Below, one piece after another: positions 34,825 to 44,782 of a DNA stretch of 64,000 bases. The stretch is taken from assembly GCA_049976245.1 (NCBI GenBank), contig JBMFIQ010000007.1, positions 13,941-77,940 of the forward strand. Direction: 5' to 3'. The DNA comes from Microbacter sp049976245 (GTDB taxonomy: Bacteria > Bacteroidota > Bacteroidia > Bacteroidales > Paludibacteraceae). The notes under the pieces were generated by a model. It saw only the letters and a program-made list of their open reading frames with translations, was not told where the DNA came from and did not search any database. Each line of letters begins with the position of its first letter. Within the stretch, counting starts at the first letter, position 1. A program made the position numbers and the translations under genes.

Positions 34825-37629
34825 ATGAAATTTCTTAATCGGGTTCAGGTGGAAAATATTATTTTATTGATGAACATGAGAAAAATTTTGATGTTGTTGT
34901 TGACGTTTTTTTTATTTGAAAATGGTGTAATGGCTATTGTTGTCAAAGGGTATGTATTGGATGTCAAAAATAAAGAACCATTAATAGGAGCGGTGATCTT
35001 TGATCAGGAAAATTCAAAAATCAATGATGTGGTTGGAATGGATGGGTCATTCAAGTTAAGCATCTCCAATGAAGGAAATCATGAGTTGATTGTAAAATAC
35101 ATTGGGTATGAAATAACCAAAAAGAACATTTTTGTTACATCCGATCATAAAACGATCAATCTTACCATACTCCTGCAACCAAAAGAGATTTCATTGGCTC
35201 AGGTAGAAGTGGTGGCACAGCAAAATACGGAAACCAATAACTATGCCATCCATAAGGAAAGAACGGCAGAAAATGTTGAAAATATTTTATCTTCCAAAAG
35301 CATTCAGTTATCACCCGATATTACGGTAGCCAACGTTTTATCGCGCATGTCGGGAGTCACGGTTCAAAGAACGGCCAACAGCGGGGAAGGTCGTTATGCC
35401 ATTATAAGGGGGATGGATAAACGTTATAACTACACTTTGGTGGATGGCATCAAAATCCCCAGCCCTGATGACAAAAACAGATATGTTCCGATGGATATTT
35501 TCCCCGCTGATTTAATTTCAAATTTAATGGTTGTTAAGGCATTAACCCCCGACATGGAGGGAGATGCCATCGGGGGTGTGATGAATTTGATTTTGAAAGA
35601 TGCGCCTCCGAGTTTCCTTTTGAATGCCAATGCATCGATTGGTTACAATCAACTTTTTTTCAATCGTCCGTTTTATCAGTTCGATCATCAAGTTGTTCAG
35701 CTAAAATCACCGGCGGAATTGTATGGTGCCAATTATCCGGCTAAAGTATCGGATTTTACTGTTGATAATTTGAAGTTTAAACCGGTGAAGCCTCTTCCAA
35801 ATTTGAGCGGCGGTATTAGTATTGGGGATCGATTTTTTCATCATAAACTTGGTATGATTTTGGCTGTGAGTAATCAAGTTAGTTATAGCGGATCCGATGA
35901 TTTCTTTGCCACGCCGCGGGCAAAACCCAATGTGAATAACATGCCAGGGTTTGAATATATGACCACACGCTATTATTCAACTCAAAACAATCGTTTGGGT
36001 ATTCATAATAAAAATGATTTTGCGATTGATAAAAACAATAAAATTGTTTTATACAATGCATATTTTCACTTGAATAAATACATTTCGCGCAATTCGGTTG
36101 AAACAGCTTTGGGTACCGGTGTCGGGAACGTCATTACAAAAAATAGATCCCAATCTCAACTTGAAAGCATATACAACACGACATTACAAGGATTTCATAC
36201 CCTATCTTCCTCTTTGAATTTTGACTGGTCTGCTGTTTATTCGAAGGCTTGGGCTAACAATCCCGACGATGTTGAATTGCAATACAACAGCACCAATATC
36301 AATGCTCCTATGCTTCAGGGACTTACACATAAGTGGAGTCACAATACGGATCAAGATTTGGCCGGCTACATCAATGCTTATTATAAACCCAAGTTCGATC
36401 ATGGCAATATGGGATTTCAAATAGGCGGCATGTTTCGTCATAAGACCAGAGATAATTATTACAATGAATACCATTTAACGCCTCAGTTGATTAACAACGA
36501 ACCACAACAATTTACGACAATTGACAGCGCCAAGTTTGTTTTTCAGGGATACAATGCCAACTTGGGAAGTCCGGTCAATCAAAACGATTATTATGTCATT
36601 GAGAATGTGGGAGCCTATTATGGCGAATTAAAATGGTTTGTTTTGAACAAGTTGAACGTTTTGGCCGGTGTTAGAGTGGAGCAAACCAATTTGCATTATT
36701 CAACTCCCATGCCAGTTTCGTTTGTGGGTCGAAGCGGAAGCCAAATCTACACAAATATTTTACCCGACATTCATTTACGATATGCATTGACTGAAAATCA
36801 GAACTTACGTTTGAGTTATTTTTCTTCCATTTCGCGTCCGGGATATTTTGAGGTTATTCCTTATTTGGTTTCAGGTGAATACTTTGATGAAGAAGGAAAT
36901 CCCTATTTAAAACCGGCTAAAGCATCAAATTTTGATTTTCGTTACGAATTATTCCCATCTCCTTCAGAACAAATTTTAGCTGGATTCTTTTATAAACACA
37001 TTAAAGATCCTATAGAATATAGTTTGGTTCAGGATTTAGGACCTTCGTCCTTGCAATTAAAACCCCAAAATTTTGGTACAGCATTGAACTACGGATTTGA
37101 ATTTGTTTTTTTGAAATACTTTAAGAACTTCGGAATTTCAGGCAATTATACTTTCACTAAGTCAAGGATAACTACTTATAAAGCAAGCTACCAAAGAAAT
37201 GCTTCAGGTGATCTGGTTACTGACAGTGTTTTGGTAACGCGTCCGATGCAAGGACAGGCTGATAATATTGCTAATCTATCCTTTTTATACAAAAACCAAA
37301 GGTTAGGTCTTGATTTGCAATTGGCGATCGTTTATACAGGTAAGTATATTTCCCAAGTCTCAGGTTACGAAGGCCTTGATTATTGGAGCATGCCTTTTAC
37401 CTCCATGGATTTTTCTTTTGACCAGCGTTTGGCAAAGAACGGTAAAGTTCATGTGTTTGGGAAAGCGCGAAATATTCTCAATGCTGCCGCCATTACCAGA
37501 ATTTTTAGACCTAATTCCTATTTGACCGGTACCTACCAATTGCCCAATCAAAACAGTCCAAATAGTGTTGTTGTTCAAAAAGAAGTTTACCAGCCAAGTT
37601 ATTTAATCGGAGTGCGATTTTCATTTTAA
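34825..37629 (+). CDS. TonB-dependent receptor with carboxypeptidase-like N-domain
   Basis: A 934-residue outer-membrane active transporter. The N-terminus has a signal peptide (MRKILMLLLTFFLFENGVMA; the ATGs at 34825, 34870 and 34876 are all possible starts), a carboxypeptidase-regulatory-like beta domain (about residues 38-125, VKGYVLDVKNKEPLIGAVIF) and the plug (about 160-275, with ANVLSRMSGVTVQR and YAIIRGMDKRYN). The 22-strand barrel ends in aromatic Phe. There is no SusD partner; a beta-helix lipoprotein gene follows instead. The Pho-box-like promoter suggests uptake of a phosphorus compound. Confidence 0.92.
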   Translation: MKFLNRVQVENIILLMNMRKILMLLLTFFLFENGVMAIVVKGYVLDVKNKEPLIGAVIFDQENSKINDVVGMDGSFKLSISNEGNHELIVKYIGYEITKKNIFVTSDHKTINLTILLQPKEISLAQVEVVAQQNTETNNYAIHKERTAENVENILSSKSIQLSPDITVANVLSRMSGVTVQRTANSGEGRYAIIRGMDKRYNYTLVDGIKIPSPDDKNRYVPMDIFPADLISNLMVVKALTPDMEGDAIGGVMNLILKDAPPSFLLNANASIGYNQLFFNRPFYQFDHQVVQLKSPAELYGANYPAKVSDFTVDNLKFKPVKPLPNLSGGISIGDRFFHHKLGMILAVSNQVSYSGSDDFFATPRAKPNVNNMPGFEYMTTRYYSTQNNRLGIHNKNDFAIDKNNKIVLYNAYFHLNKYISRNSVETALGTGVGNVITKNRSQSQLESIYNTTLQGFHTLSSSLNFDWSAVYSKAWANNPDDVELQYNSTNINAPMLQGLTHKWSHNTDQDLAGYINAYYKPKFDHGNMGFQIGGMFRHKTRDNYYNEYHLTPQLINNEPQQFTTIDSAKFVFQGYNANLGSPVNQNDYYVIENVGAYYGELKWFVLNKLNVLAGVRVEQTNLHYSTPMPVSFVGRSGSQIYTNILPDIHLRYALTENQNLRLSYFSSISRPGYFEVIPYLVSGEYFDEEGNPYLKPAKASNFDFRYELFPSPSEQILAGFFYKHIKDPIEYSLVQDLGPSSLQLKPQNFGTALNYGFEFVFLKYFKNFGISGNYTFTKSRITTYKASYQRNASGDLVTDSVLVTRPMQGQADNIANLSFLYKNQRLGLDLQLAIVYTGKYISQVSGYEGLDYWSMPFTSMDFSFDQRLAKNGKVHVFGKARNILNAAAITRIFRPNSYLTGTYQLPNQNSPNSVVVQKEVYQPSYLIGVRFSF

Positions 37630-37699
37630 TTTCTAACGAAGTTCTATTGATCCTTATGTTTGTGAGTTGTCGATATGTATTAATTAATATAAAAAAAGT

Positions 37700-39154
37700 A
37701 TGAAAGCAAGAATCCTTTTCCTAAGTGTTATCTCTTTGATTGTTGGCATTTTGTTGAGTTCATGTTCAACAAACTCCGTGTCTGTTTCTAAGCCCCCTCT
37801 TGTTATTGGTCAACCAATTAGCGCCGGATCAACATTGTCAGGCAATGTTAAAGGAACAATGTTAAGCGGACAGACTTACACCATGACCGGAAACATCACC
37901 GTGAATGAAGGCGATACCTTATTGTTACAACCCGGTGTCCACTTAAAGGTTGGACGCGGCTTGACCATTTTGGTTAAAGGGGTATTTATTTCTTTAGGTA
38001 CAAAAGACAATCCTAACTGGATTGGACCGGATAAGTCATTTGCAAAAACGGATCAAGTTGGATATCCCGTTCAAAATGATTCCGCCTATGTTGGTTATTG
38101 GACAGGAATCAACTGTGAGCCTTCTTGTCCTTTGGTTGACATCAAATGGACGCATGTCGATTATACCGGCGCCTCTTTCCCCGCTAATTTCTTTCCCACA
38201 GGGAAATCGGCCGGAGCTACCTCTTTTGGTATTTATTTCCAAAACATCAACGGAAACTTTATTTTCGAAGACAGTTGGATGTACGGCACCATTGATGATG
38301 CCATACGCATTGCTGCAGGTAAGTTTGAATTGATGCGTAATACTTTTGAGAAGTGTGGCTATACCGGAGGAGATGTTATCAATGTAAAGAGTGGAGCTGT
38401 CGGCGATATGGCCTACAATCTGTTTGTTGGTGCGGCAACCAATTCAACCAAGGCTGCCATGCCTAACAGCACAAATGTTCAAACCAACGTAACCATGTAC
38501 AATAATACATATATCAACGGAGGGTACAGGCAAAAAGATCCAACCGGACGTGGAGGCTCTTTAAATTATGAAAGTGGAGCCAAAGGAGCTGCCTTCAATA
38601 ATTTAATCGTAAATTGTAGGGTTGGTTTGCGTATTCATAATAATCCTGCTGCAGATGTTCAGCACATGAAGTACGGTTACAACTATTCTTACGGTGATTC
38701 GTTGAGTGTTTGTAATATGTTTTATCCTGTGCCGCCGACCACTTCTGTCACAGTCCCTCAACCAACGGATATCCCCACACCGCCGGCTTCCATTTTTCCT
38801 GCTTCATTGTATTCCGCTGCTTATTTGTATCAATTGGATGCAAGTGGCAATTGCATCCACATGGATGTTCCATACGACGGATCATCTTTTGTTCAAAAAG
38901 GAAATCCGCTCTTTGTTAATTTCCCGCTTCCTGAAGCTGGAATACGGAGGCTGTCAGATATTTCTGCCGTTGGGAACTTTAATTTCAAATTACAAAACGG
39001 CTCGCCGGCTGCAGGTAAAGGGACTATTGACCCCAGTTTAATTGCTCCTTTAATGGCAGTTCAAATTTCCGATCCCAACTTAAAACCAACCATTACAATG
39101 CCGGGTGTTGATATGGGATGTTATCAGTTGAATGGATCAGGGAATCAACATTAA
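37700..39154 (+). CDS. Parallel beta-helix lipoprotein of the phosphate island
   Basis: A 484-residue lipoprotein (lipobox LLSSC, Cys22). After a Ser/Gly-rich linker it shows the pattern of a right-handed parallel beta-helix (about 60-400): short strands with TMTGNITVNEGDTLLLQPGVHLKV and repeated Asn/Gly turns such as YNNTYINGG and FNNLIVNCRVGLRIHNNP. Its place 70 bases after the TonB-dependent receptor suggests a surface partner that binds or processes the substrate before import. No catalytic motif is recognised. It is followed by a terminator. Confidence 0.75.
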   Translation: MKARILFLSVISLIVGILLSSCSTNSVSVSKPPLVIGQPISAGSTLSGNVKGTMLSGQTYTMTGNITVNEGDTLLLQPGVHLKVGRGLTILVKGVFISLGTKDNPNWIGPDKSFAKTDQVGYPVQNDSAYVGYWTGINCEPSCPLVDIKWTHVDYTGASFPANFFPTGKSAGATSFGIYFQNINGNFIFEDSWMYGTIDDAIRIAAGKFELMRNTFEKCGYTGGDVINVKSGAVGDMAYNLFVGAATNSTKAAMPNSTNVQTNVTMYNNTYINGGYRQKDPTGRGGSLNYESGAKGAAFNNLIVNCRVGLRIHNNPAADVQHMKYGYNYSYGDSLSVCNMFYPVPPTTSVTVPQPTDIPTPPASIFPASLYSAAYLYQLDASGNCIHMDVPYDGSSFVQKGNPLFVNFPLPEAGIRRLSDISAVGNFNFKLQNGSPAAGKGTIDPSLIAPLMAVQISDPNLKPTITMPGVDMGCYQLNGSGNQH

Positions 39155-39270
39155 GAAAATTTTACCATATTGGTTTGTTTCACGATTCAGTTATTCACGC
39201 TAACAATTTCTTGTGTAGTTGTCATTGAATCTTTTCTCAGGAAAAATGATTGTGTAGTTTAGATGAATAG

Positions 39271-39312
39271 AATGGCGTCCTCATTTCACAGTGAGCGCCA
39301 TTTTATTTTTTC
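39271..39312 (+). terminator. Terminator after the beta-helix lipoprotein gene
   Basis: AATGGCG (39271-39277) pairs with CGCCATT (39296-39302), with inner CTCA/TGAG pairing and a T-rich tail. Confidence 0.75.
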
Positions 39313-39426
39313 TCTTAAATCAGACTTTTCAAAGGTATTTACATGTATATAAAGTCTTTCAAGGAAACACAAGAATCACGAATGCTCTTTTAGAAGACTA
39401 TTTATCATTTTAGTAAACAAATAATT

Positions 39427-40629
39427 ATGAACTTAACTCATTTAGCTATGACCACGAAACGTACCGCATGGAGATTTTCATTAGCGATTTTCTTTCTCTC
39501 GGTCATTTTATCATGTCAAAAGGTGATTGTCTATGCTGCTCCAAACACTGTACAAATCGTTTATACTTCTGATACGCATTTTGGGTGGCATCGTACTTTT
39601 CGTGGCAAAACCAATGTAGATGCAAACAGCGTTAATAAAGCGATGATACAGGAAATAAACACTTTGCCTGAAGTAACATTTCCAAAAGATGGCGGCGTGA
39701 ATCAAGGGACAAAAGTTGGCAGCATTGATTACATGATTATTACCGGCGACATTGTCAATCGTCAACAAATTGGTATTCAATCGGCTTCGGCATCGTGGGC
39801 ACAATTCAGCGCTGCTTATTTGAATGGTGGCATTACGCTGAAAAACAAAGAGAATCAATCGGTCACTTTTCTCTTGACATGTGGGAATCACGATGTTTCA
39901 GATGCTATTGGTTATACTAAGCCAATGAATCCTGTTACGGATGCGACTTCAATGGTCCATATTTACAACATGATGCTTTTTCCTGCTGTGCCGCTTACGA
40001 ATGCAACCTATGATTATCGAACCGATAAAATCAATTATTCCAAAAACATAGCTGGAGTTCATTTTATGTTTGTTAATATTTGGCCTGATTCTATCGCTCG
40101 CATTTGGATGCAACATGATCTGTCTTCCGTAAGTATAAGCACGCCGGTTATCATTTTTACTCATGATCCACCCATTGCCGATCCATTACATTTTACCAAC
40201 CCCAATGGAGATCACGGAATTAATTCCACCGATAAATTTCAAAATGTGCTTGGAGAAGTGTTTAAAGACGGGAAAACCCCCAATGCTTCCACCACTATTG
40301 AACAACGAAACTTTGTCGCTTTCCTAAAGTTGCATCCCAACATTAAAGCTTATTTTCACGGTCATGACAACTTCAATCAATTTTATACCTATTACGGCCC
40401 TGATGATGACATGCGATTGAATGTCTTTAGGGTGGATTCTCCTATGAAAGGCGATATCTCCGGCACCGATGCGCCAAATGGTGTCGGAGACGAATCTAAA
40501 GTTTCTTTTCAGGTAATTTCAATCAATGAAGAGACAAAAAAAATGACCGTAAGAGAATGTTTCTGGAACAAATCGGGGGTCAATTCTCATTTAGAATGGG
40601 GTGATAGCCAAACAATATCTTTGAAATGA
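39427..40629 (+). CDS. Exported calcineurin-like metallophosphoesterase
   Basis: A 400-residue binuclear metal phosphoesterase. The N-terminus is a lipoprotein-type signal (FLSVILSC, Cys30; if translation starts at the ATG at codon 8, Cys23). The metal-binding blocks come in family order: SDTHFG (Asp49, His51), ITGDIVNR, CGNHD, IIFTHDPP and FHGHDN. It would strip phosphate from an organic phosphate in the periplasm or at the surface, feeding the OprO/P-Pst route encoded next. No Pho-box-like repeats were found in front of it; a terminator separates it from the previous gene. Confidence 0.85.
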   Translation: MNLTHLAMTTKRTAWRFSLAIFFLSVILSCQKVIVYAAPNTVQIVYTSDTHFGWHRTFRGKTNVDANSVNKAMIQEINTLPEVTFPKDGGVNQGTKVGSIDYMIITGDIVNRQQIGIQSASASWAQFSAAYLNGGITLKNKENQSVTFLLTCGNHDVSDAIGYTKPMNPVTDATSMVHIYNMMLFPAVPLTNATYDYRTDKINYSKNIAGVHFMFVNIWPDSIARIWMQHDLSSVSISTPVIIFTHDPPIADPLHFTNPNGDHGINSTDKFQNVLGEVFKDGKTPNASTTIEQRNFVAFLKLHPNIKAYFHGHDNFNQFYTYYGPDDDMRLNVFRVDSPMKGDISGTDAPNGVGDESKVSFQVISINEETKKMTVRECFWNKSGVNSHLEWGDSQTISLK

Positions 40630-40670
40630 GTTTTTTGCATGATCAGGAAATATCTTTCGATTCGAATTTT

Positions 40671-40726
40671 GTAACAAAATTGTAACATTCTCTTCACATT
40701 CTTGTAACAACTTAGAAATACTTTTG
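40671..40726 (+). promoter_or_regulatory. Putative Pho box and promoter of the porin-pst operon
   Basis: Four tandem 11-base units: GTAACAAAATT, GTAACATTCTC, TTCACATTCTT, GTAACAACTTA (40671-40714), then TACTTTTG at 40719-40726, again 15 bases after the start of the last unit. The third unit begins with TTCACA and the others with GTAACA, as at 34739. The layout of 11-base direct repeats over the -35 region is that of PhoB sites. Confidence 0.72.
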
Positions 40727-40759
40727 CCTCCGACATCAAACCCGTTATATTGAAAGAAG

Positions 40760-41752
40760 GTGAAAAAAGTTGTACTGAGCTTTATGTTGTTGATGATGGT
40801 CAATTTGCTTTCGGCACAAACTACTGGAACCCCTACTGACGCTTTTAAACCGAGTGGGAAACCAATCGTGACGATCTTTACAGATTTTACGAGCACTACA
40901 TCAAACGGTAAAACAAACAATGCGTTTGAACTTTCTCGTGCTTATTTTGGTTACGGCTATCATTTTAGCCGAAATTTTTACGGTAAAATTGTTTTGGATG
41001 TAGCCAATGCGCCTGCAGTTACTACTTCGTCATTTACCGCTTTGCTCAAAAATGCCTTTCTGGAGTATGCCAATCCAATGGTTTCAGTTGACTTTGGAAT
41101 GATTTGCACCAGTCAGTTTAGTTTGCAGGAGGCTGTTTGGGGCAAACGTTTTTTGGCCAAAACTTTGCAGGATCAATACGGTTTTAGTTCCAGTGCTGAT
41201 CTTGGTGCTGATGTCACATTCAAGTTGGCGCCTCAGGTTTCTTTTGACGTGCAGTGGTTGAACGGCGAAGGGTATCAAAAAATACAATCGGACAGTACAT
41301 TGAAAGTAGCTGCCGGTGTGACGGTAAAACCTATTAAGAACCTTGTTGCGCGAGTATATGTCGATTATATGAAGAAAAACGTAGCACAAAAATCATTTAA
41401 CGCGTTTCTTGCATACACCGGTGAAAGGATTACATTGGGCGCTGAATATGATATGCAGGTTGGTAATAAAATGATTCAGGATCATAATTTTTCAGGCATT
41501 TCTTTGTATGGAACGTACAATTTGGAGAACTATATGGCTATATTTGTAAGGTTTGATGATCTGACTTCCAAGAAAATAGGCAGCTCAACATCAGGGTGGA
41601 ATTCTTGTGACGGGCAAACTTACATGGCTGGCTTGGTGTTTTCACCTGTTAAAGGAGTACAGATCTCTCCTAATTGTCGTTACTGGCATCCTTCCTCAGA
41701 TCTCAACCATGGATCAACCGTTTTTGCTTTGAATCTCGGCTTAAATTTATAA
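40760..41752 (+). CDS. OprO/OprP-like phosphate-selective porin
   Basis: A 330-residue outer-membrane beta-barrel resembling phosphate-selective porins. It starts with GTG at 40760, which gives a good signal peptide (KKVVLSFMLLMMVNLLSAQ); no ATG fits. The mature protein opens with a strand region containing ELSRAYFGYGYHFSRNFYGKIV, typical of the family, and ends in an alternating hydrophobic strand (FALNLGLNL). It is the first gene of an operon continuing into pstS 47 bases later, placing outer-membrane entry and inner-membrane uptake under one promoter. Confidence 0.85.
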   Translation: MKKVVLSFMLLMMVNLLSAQTTGTPTDAFKPSGKPIVTIFTDFTSTTSNGKTNNAFELSRAYFGYGYHFSRNFYGKIVLDVANAPAVTTSSFTALLKNAFLEYANPMVSVDFGMICTSQFSLQEAVWGKRFLAKTLQDQYGFSSSADLGADVTFKLAPQVSFDVQWLNGEGYQKIQSDSTLKVAAGVTVKPIKNLVARVYVDYMKKNVAQKSFNAFLAYTGERITLGAEYDMQVGNKMIQDHNFSGISLYGTYNLENYMAIFVRFDDLTSKKIGSSTSGWNSCDGQTYMAGLVFSPVKGVQISPNCRYWHPSSDLNHGSTVFALNLGLNL

Positions 41753-41799
41753 GATTATAATCCTCTGAACATCAATTTTTCACACTAATATTTTACATC

Positions 41800-42852
41800 A
41801 TGAAAAAAATCGGTTTGTTTTTAGCGCTTGCGCTGGTTTTTGCTTCTTGCCAAAACGGTAAAAAGAATAATGCGTCAAACATTACCTTGTCGGGAGCAGG
41901 TTCTACCTTTGTCATGCCTTTTTACACCACAGCATTTCAAAAATATACTTCCCTGACGGGAGTGAAAGTTACCTATGGCGGCATAGGTTCCGGTGGAGGT
42001 ATCCGTAGTTTGAAAGATCGCGTTGTCGATTTCGGGGCAAGTGACGCTTTCTTAACGGACACACAAATGACCGCCATGCCTGCACCAGTAGTAGAATTTC
42101 CAACTTGTAGCGGAGCCGTTGTGATGGCTTTCAACCTTCCGGGCATTCAAGACATAAAATTAACGCCCGATGTATTGGCTAATATTTATTTGGGAAAAAT
42201 CAAAAAGTGGAATGATCCGGCTCTGGCACAAATAAATCCGGGCGTGAAATTTCCAAATATACCTATCACTGTTGTGTATCGTTCTGACGGCAGTGGAACC
42301 ACCAACATTTTTACCAATTATTTGACCAAGGTAAGTCCTGAGTGGAAGGACAAATACGGCTACGGAACAACGGTGAATTGGCCAGTCGGTATTGGTGGAA
42401 AAGGGAATCCGGGAGTGGCCGGGACCATCAGTCAAACGGTAGGTGCTATTGGATATGTTGAATCCACCTATGCTTTTGCCGAAAAGATTGCTTATGCTTC
42501 TATCAAAAATCAGGCTGGCAATTTTATCAAACCCGATTTTGCCTCGACAAGCGCTGCCGGAAAAGGAGCCATGCCTGCTGATACACGCATCATGATTACC
42601 AACTCACCCGATCCTGCTGCTTATCCAATTGCCGGATTTACTTGGGTAATTCTTTACAAAGAACAAAATTACAACAATCGTACGTTGGCTCAGGCTGAAG
42701 CATTGCTGAAATTGTGGGATTGGATGTTGAGCCCCGATGCACAAGCCATTGCACAGCAAATTGATTACGTGCCGTTGCCGGCTTCGGTCATTGCTCTTGA
42801 CAAATCTATTTTACGTACAGTGACTTACAATGGCAAGCCTATTTTGAAGTAA
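41800..42852 (+). CDS. pstS: Phosphate-binding protein PstS
   Basis: A 350-residue periplasmic phosphate-binding lipoprotein (lipobox FASC, Cys17) that hands phosphate to PstC/PstA. Ligand-contact segments are present: LSGAGSTF near residue 30, IGSGGGI (about 62-68), and the RSDGSGTT loop (about 162-170). Length is normal. It is the second gene of the porin-pstSCAB set. Confidence 0.96.
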   Translation: MKKIGLFLALALVFASCQNGKKNNASNITLSGAGSTFVMPFYTTAFQKYTSLTGVKVTYGGIGSGGGIRSLKDRVVDFGASDAFLTDTQMTAMPAPVVEFPTCSGAVVMAFNLPGIQDIKLTPDVLANIYLGKIKKWNDPALAQINPGVKFPNIPITVVYRSDGSGTTNIFTNYLTKVSPEWKDKYGYGTTVNWPVGIGGKGNPGVAGTISQTVGAIGYVESTYAFAEKIAYASIKNQAGNFIKPDFASTSAAGKGAMPADTRIMITNSPDPAAYPIAGFTWVILYKEQNYNNRTLAQAEALLKLWDWMLSPDAQAIAQQIDYVPLPASVIALDKSILRTVTYNGKPILK

Positions 42853-42994
42853 CAACAAGCAGTTTTAGATTTAAACGTTATAATGCCTTTCGGGACGTTC
42901 TTTCAACGAAAGATCGGCTTGGAAGGTTTGACGTCAATATAACTTTATCCGTCAGGCGATTTTTGTATGATCATTAAATATCAATTTGTTGCAC

Positions 42995-43846
42995 ATGAAA
43001 AGTGAGAAAATAACAAAATCCATTTTGTTTGGTTCATCTTTGTTTCTTCTGTTTTTATCCGGCGCCATGCTTTATTCGTTAGTGGAAGGCTCATTGCCTT
43101 CTTTTCATGTATTTGGATGGCGATTTTTGTTTTCGTCGGAATGGGATCCTACGCAAGGAAATCAACATTTCGGGGCGTGGGCGTTTATTGTCGGGACGTT
43201 GTTCACCTCCGTGTTTGCTTTGATCGTTGCCATTCCTTTGGCATTTTCCACCTCGTTGATTGTGGCCGAATATTTTCGCAACAGTTGGTTTGCCAATGTA
43301 GTAAGCACATCCGTTGATTTGTTGGCAGGCATTCCCTCGGTGATTTTTGGTTTGTGGGGTTTTTATGCTCTTCGTCCGTTCATTGTGGAGATTGGGTTGA
43401 GCCATCAAGGTTTTGGCATTTTCACGGCAGGACTTGTGTTGGCCATCATGATTGTGCCTTATGCCACGTCATTGAGCAACTCCATTATCATGATGGTTCC
43501 CAATGAATTGAAGGAGGCGGCTTATTCGCTTGGAGCCACCCGACTTGAGGTGATTTGGAATGTCATTTTGCCCAATGCCCGATCGGGGATAGCGGCCAGT
43601 TATATTTTGGCTTTTGGGCGCGCTTTAGGCGAAACCATGGCGGTAACCATGTTGATCGGGAATGCCAACATCCTGCCCAAAGGATTGTTTAGTACGGGAA
43701 ACACCATGGCAAGCGTCATTGCCAATGAGTTTGGCGAAGCAAGCGGAGTTCATCTGAGTGCGCTAATCGAAATAGGACTGCTTTTGTTTGTGATCACCGC
43801 CATCATCAATGCTATCGGAAAATTGATCATTAAAAAAACAGCCTGA
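42995..43846 (+). CDS. pstC: Phosphate ABC transporter permease PstC
   Basis: A 283-residue inner-membrane permease with six hydrophobic segments and the ABC importer EAA loop ELKEAAYSLGATRLEVIW (about residues 170-190), which contacts PstB. The ATG at 42995 is chosen over the in-frame TTG at 42986. Its stop codon overlaps the pstA start (ATGA), so translation is coupled. A 142-base gap to pstS shows no gene. Confidence 0.95.
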   Translation: MKSEKITKSILFGSSLFLLFLSGAMLYSLVEGSLPSFHVFGWRFLFSSEWDPTQGNQHFGAWAFIVGTLFTSVFALIVAIPLAFSTSLIVAEYFRNSWFANVVSTSVDLLAGIPSVIFGLWGFYALRPFIVEIGLSHQGFGIFTAGLVLAIMIVPYATSLSNSIIMMVPNELKEAAYSLGATRLEVIWNVILPNARSGIAASYILAFGRALGETMAVTMLIGNANILPKGLFSTGNTMASVIANEFGEASGVHLSALIEIGLLLFVITAIINAIGKLIIKKTA

Positions 43847-44751
43847 TGAAATCACAACTTATTATGCCTAAAATGGGGAAAATTGTTATTAATTTCCGAT
43901 CACGTAGTTTGAAAAGCAAACTGTTTTTCAGCATAATCTTATTTTTCGCTTTGGTTACGATTGCTGTTGTTCTACTCATCATCGGAACATTGATCGTTAA
44001 GGGATTTCGCCAGATCAATCTGGATTTCTTTACCAAAGTGGCTCCCGATACGTTTCAGGCCATGATGGCCAATGCGAGTGGACAAATTATTCCCGGTGGA
44101 ATTTTGAATGGAATTACGGGATCTCTTTATTTGGTTGCCATTTCATCTGTTTTTGCTATTCCCATCGGTATTGTAATTGGTATTTATTTGTACGAAAATT
44201 CCAAGAACAAGTATGCCGATTTGATTCGCGATCTTACTGATATTTTGCAGGGCATTCCCTCCATCGTTGTCGGGTTAATTGTTTATCTTTGGGTGGTTGT
44301 TCATGTTACGCAAAGTTTTTCGGTATTAGCAGGCAGTGTGGCGTTGGCCATTATGATGTTGCCGCTGATCATTCGATCAACTGAAGAGTCGTTAAAAATG
44401 GTTCCCGAAACGCTCAAAGAAGCTGCTTTTGCCTTAGGGACACCTTATTATAAAGTGATTCTCCGAGTGTTGATTCCTTCTGCTTTCAGCGGTCTAATGA
44501 CGGGCATTTTGTTGGCTTTGTCCAGAGTATTGGGCGAAACGGCTCCATTGTTGCTCACCACATTGGGTAACTCGGCGGTCAACTGGAATTTCTCCAAACC
44601 AGTAAGCGCTGTGCCCTTGCTGATTTGGCAGTTCTACAACGATCCGAACATGGTCAATCTGATTTGGAGTTCATCGCTCTTTCTGATGGCTTTTGTATTG
44701 TTACTGAATATTTTATCAAAATGGATTGCGTCAAAAAAGAGAATACAATAA
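43846..44751 (+). CDS. pstA: Phosphate ABC transporter permease PstA
   Basis: A 301-residue partner of PstC with six hydrophobic segments; an N-terminal cytoplasmic stretch of about 25 basic residues precedes the first helix. The EAA loop reads PETLKEAAFALGTPYYKVI (about 185-205), and LQGIPSIVVG is typical of the family. It overlaps pstC by one base in the ATGA motif. Confidence 0.95.
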   Translation: MKSQLIMPKMGKIVINFRSRSLKSKLFFSIILFFALVTIAVVLLIIGTLIVKGFRQINLDFFTKVAPDTFQAMMANASGQIIPGGILNGITGSLYLVAISSVFAIPIGIVIGIYLYENSKNKYADLIRDLTDILQGIPSIVVGLIVYLWVVVHVTQSFSVLAGSVALAIMMLPLIIRSTEESLKMVPETLKEAAFALGTPYYKVILRVLIPSAFSGLMTGILLALSRVLGETAPLLLTTLGNSAVNWNFSKPVSAVPLLIWQFYNDPNMVNLIWSSSLFLMAFVLLLNILSKWIASKKRIQ

Positions 44752-44782
44752 TCCTTCACTGTTACTAACAAGAACTACAACA

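Noticed and set aside
42960..42995. Tail resembling repeat copies D and E before pstC
   Set aside because: Only the AT-rich tail ending in CACATGAAA is similar; no paired arms upstream.
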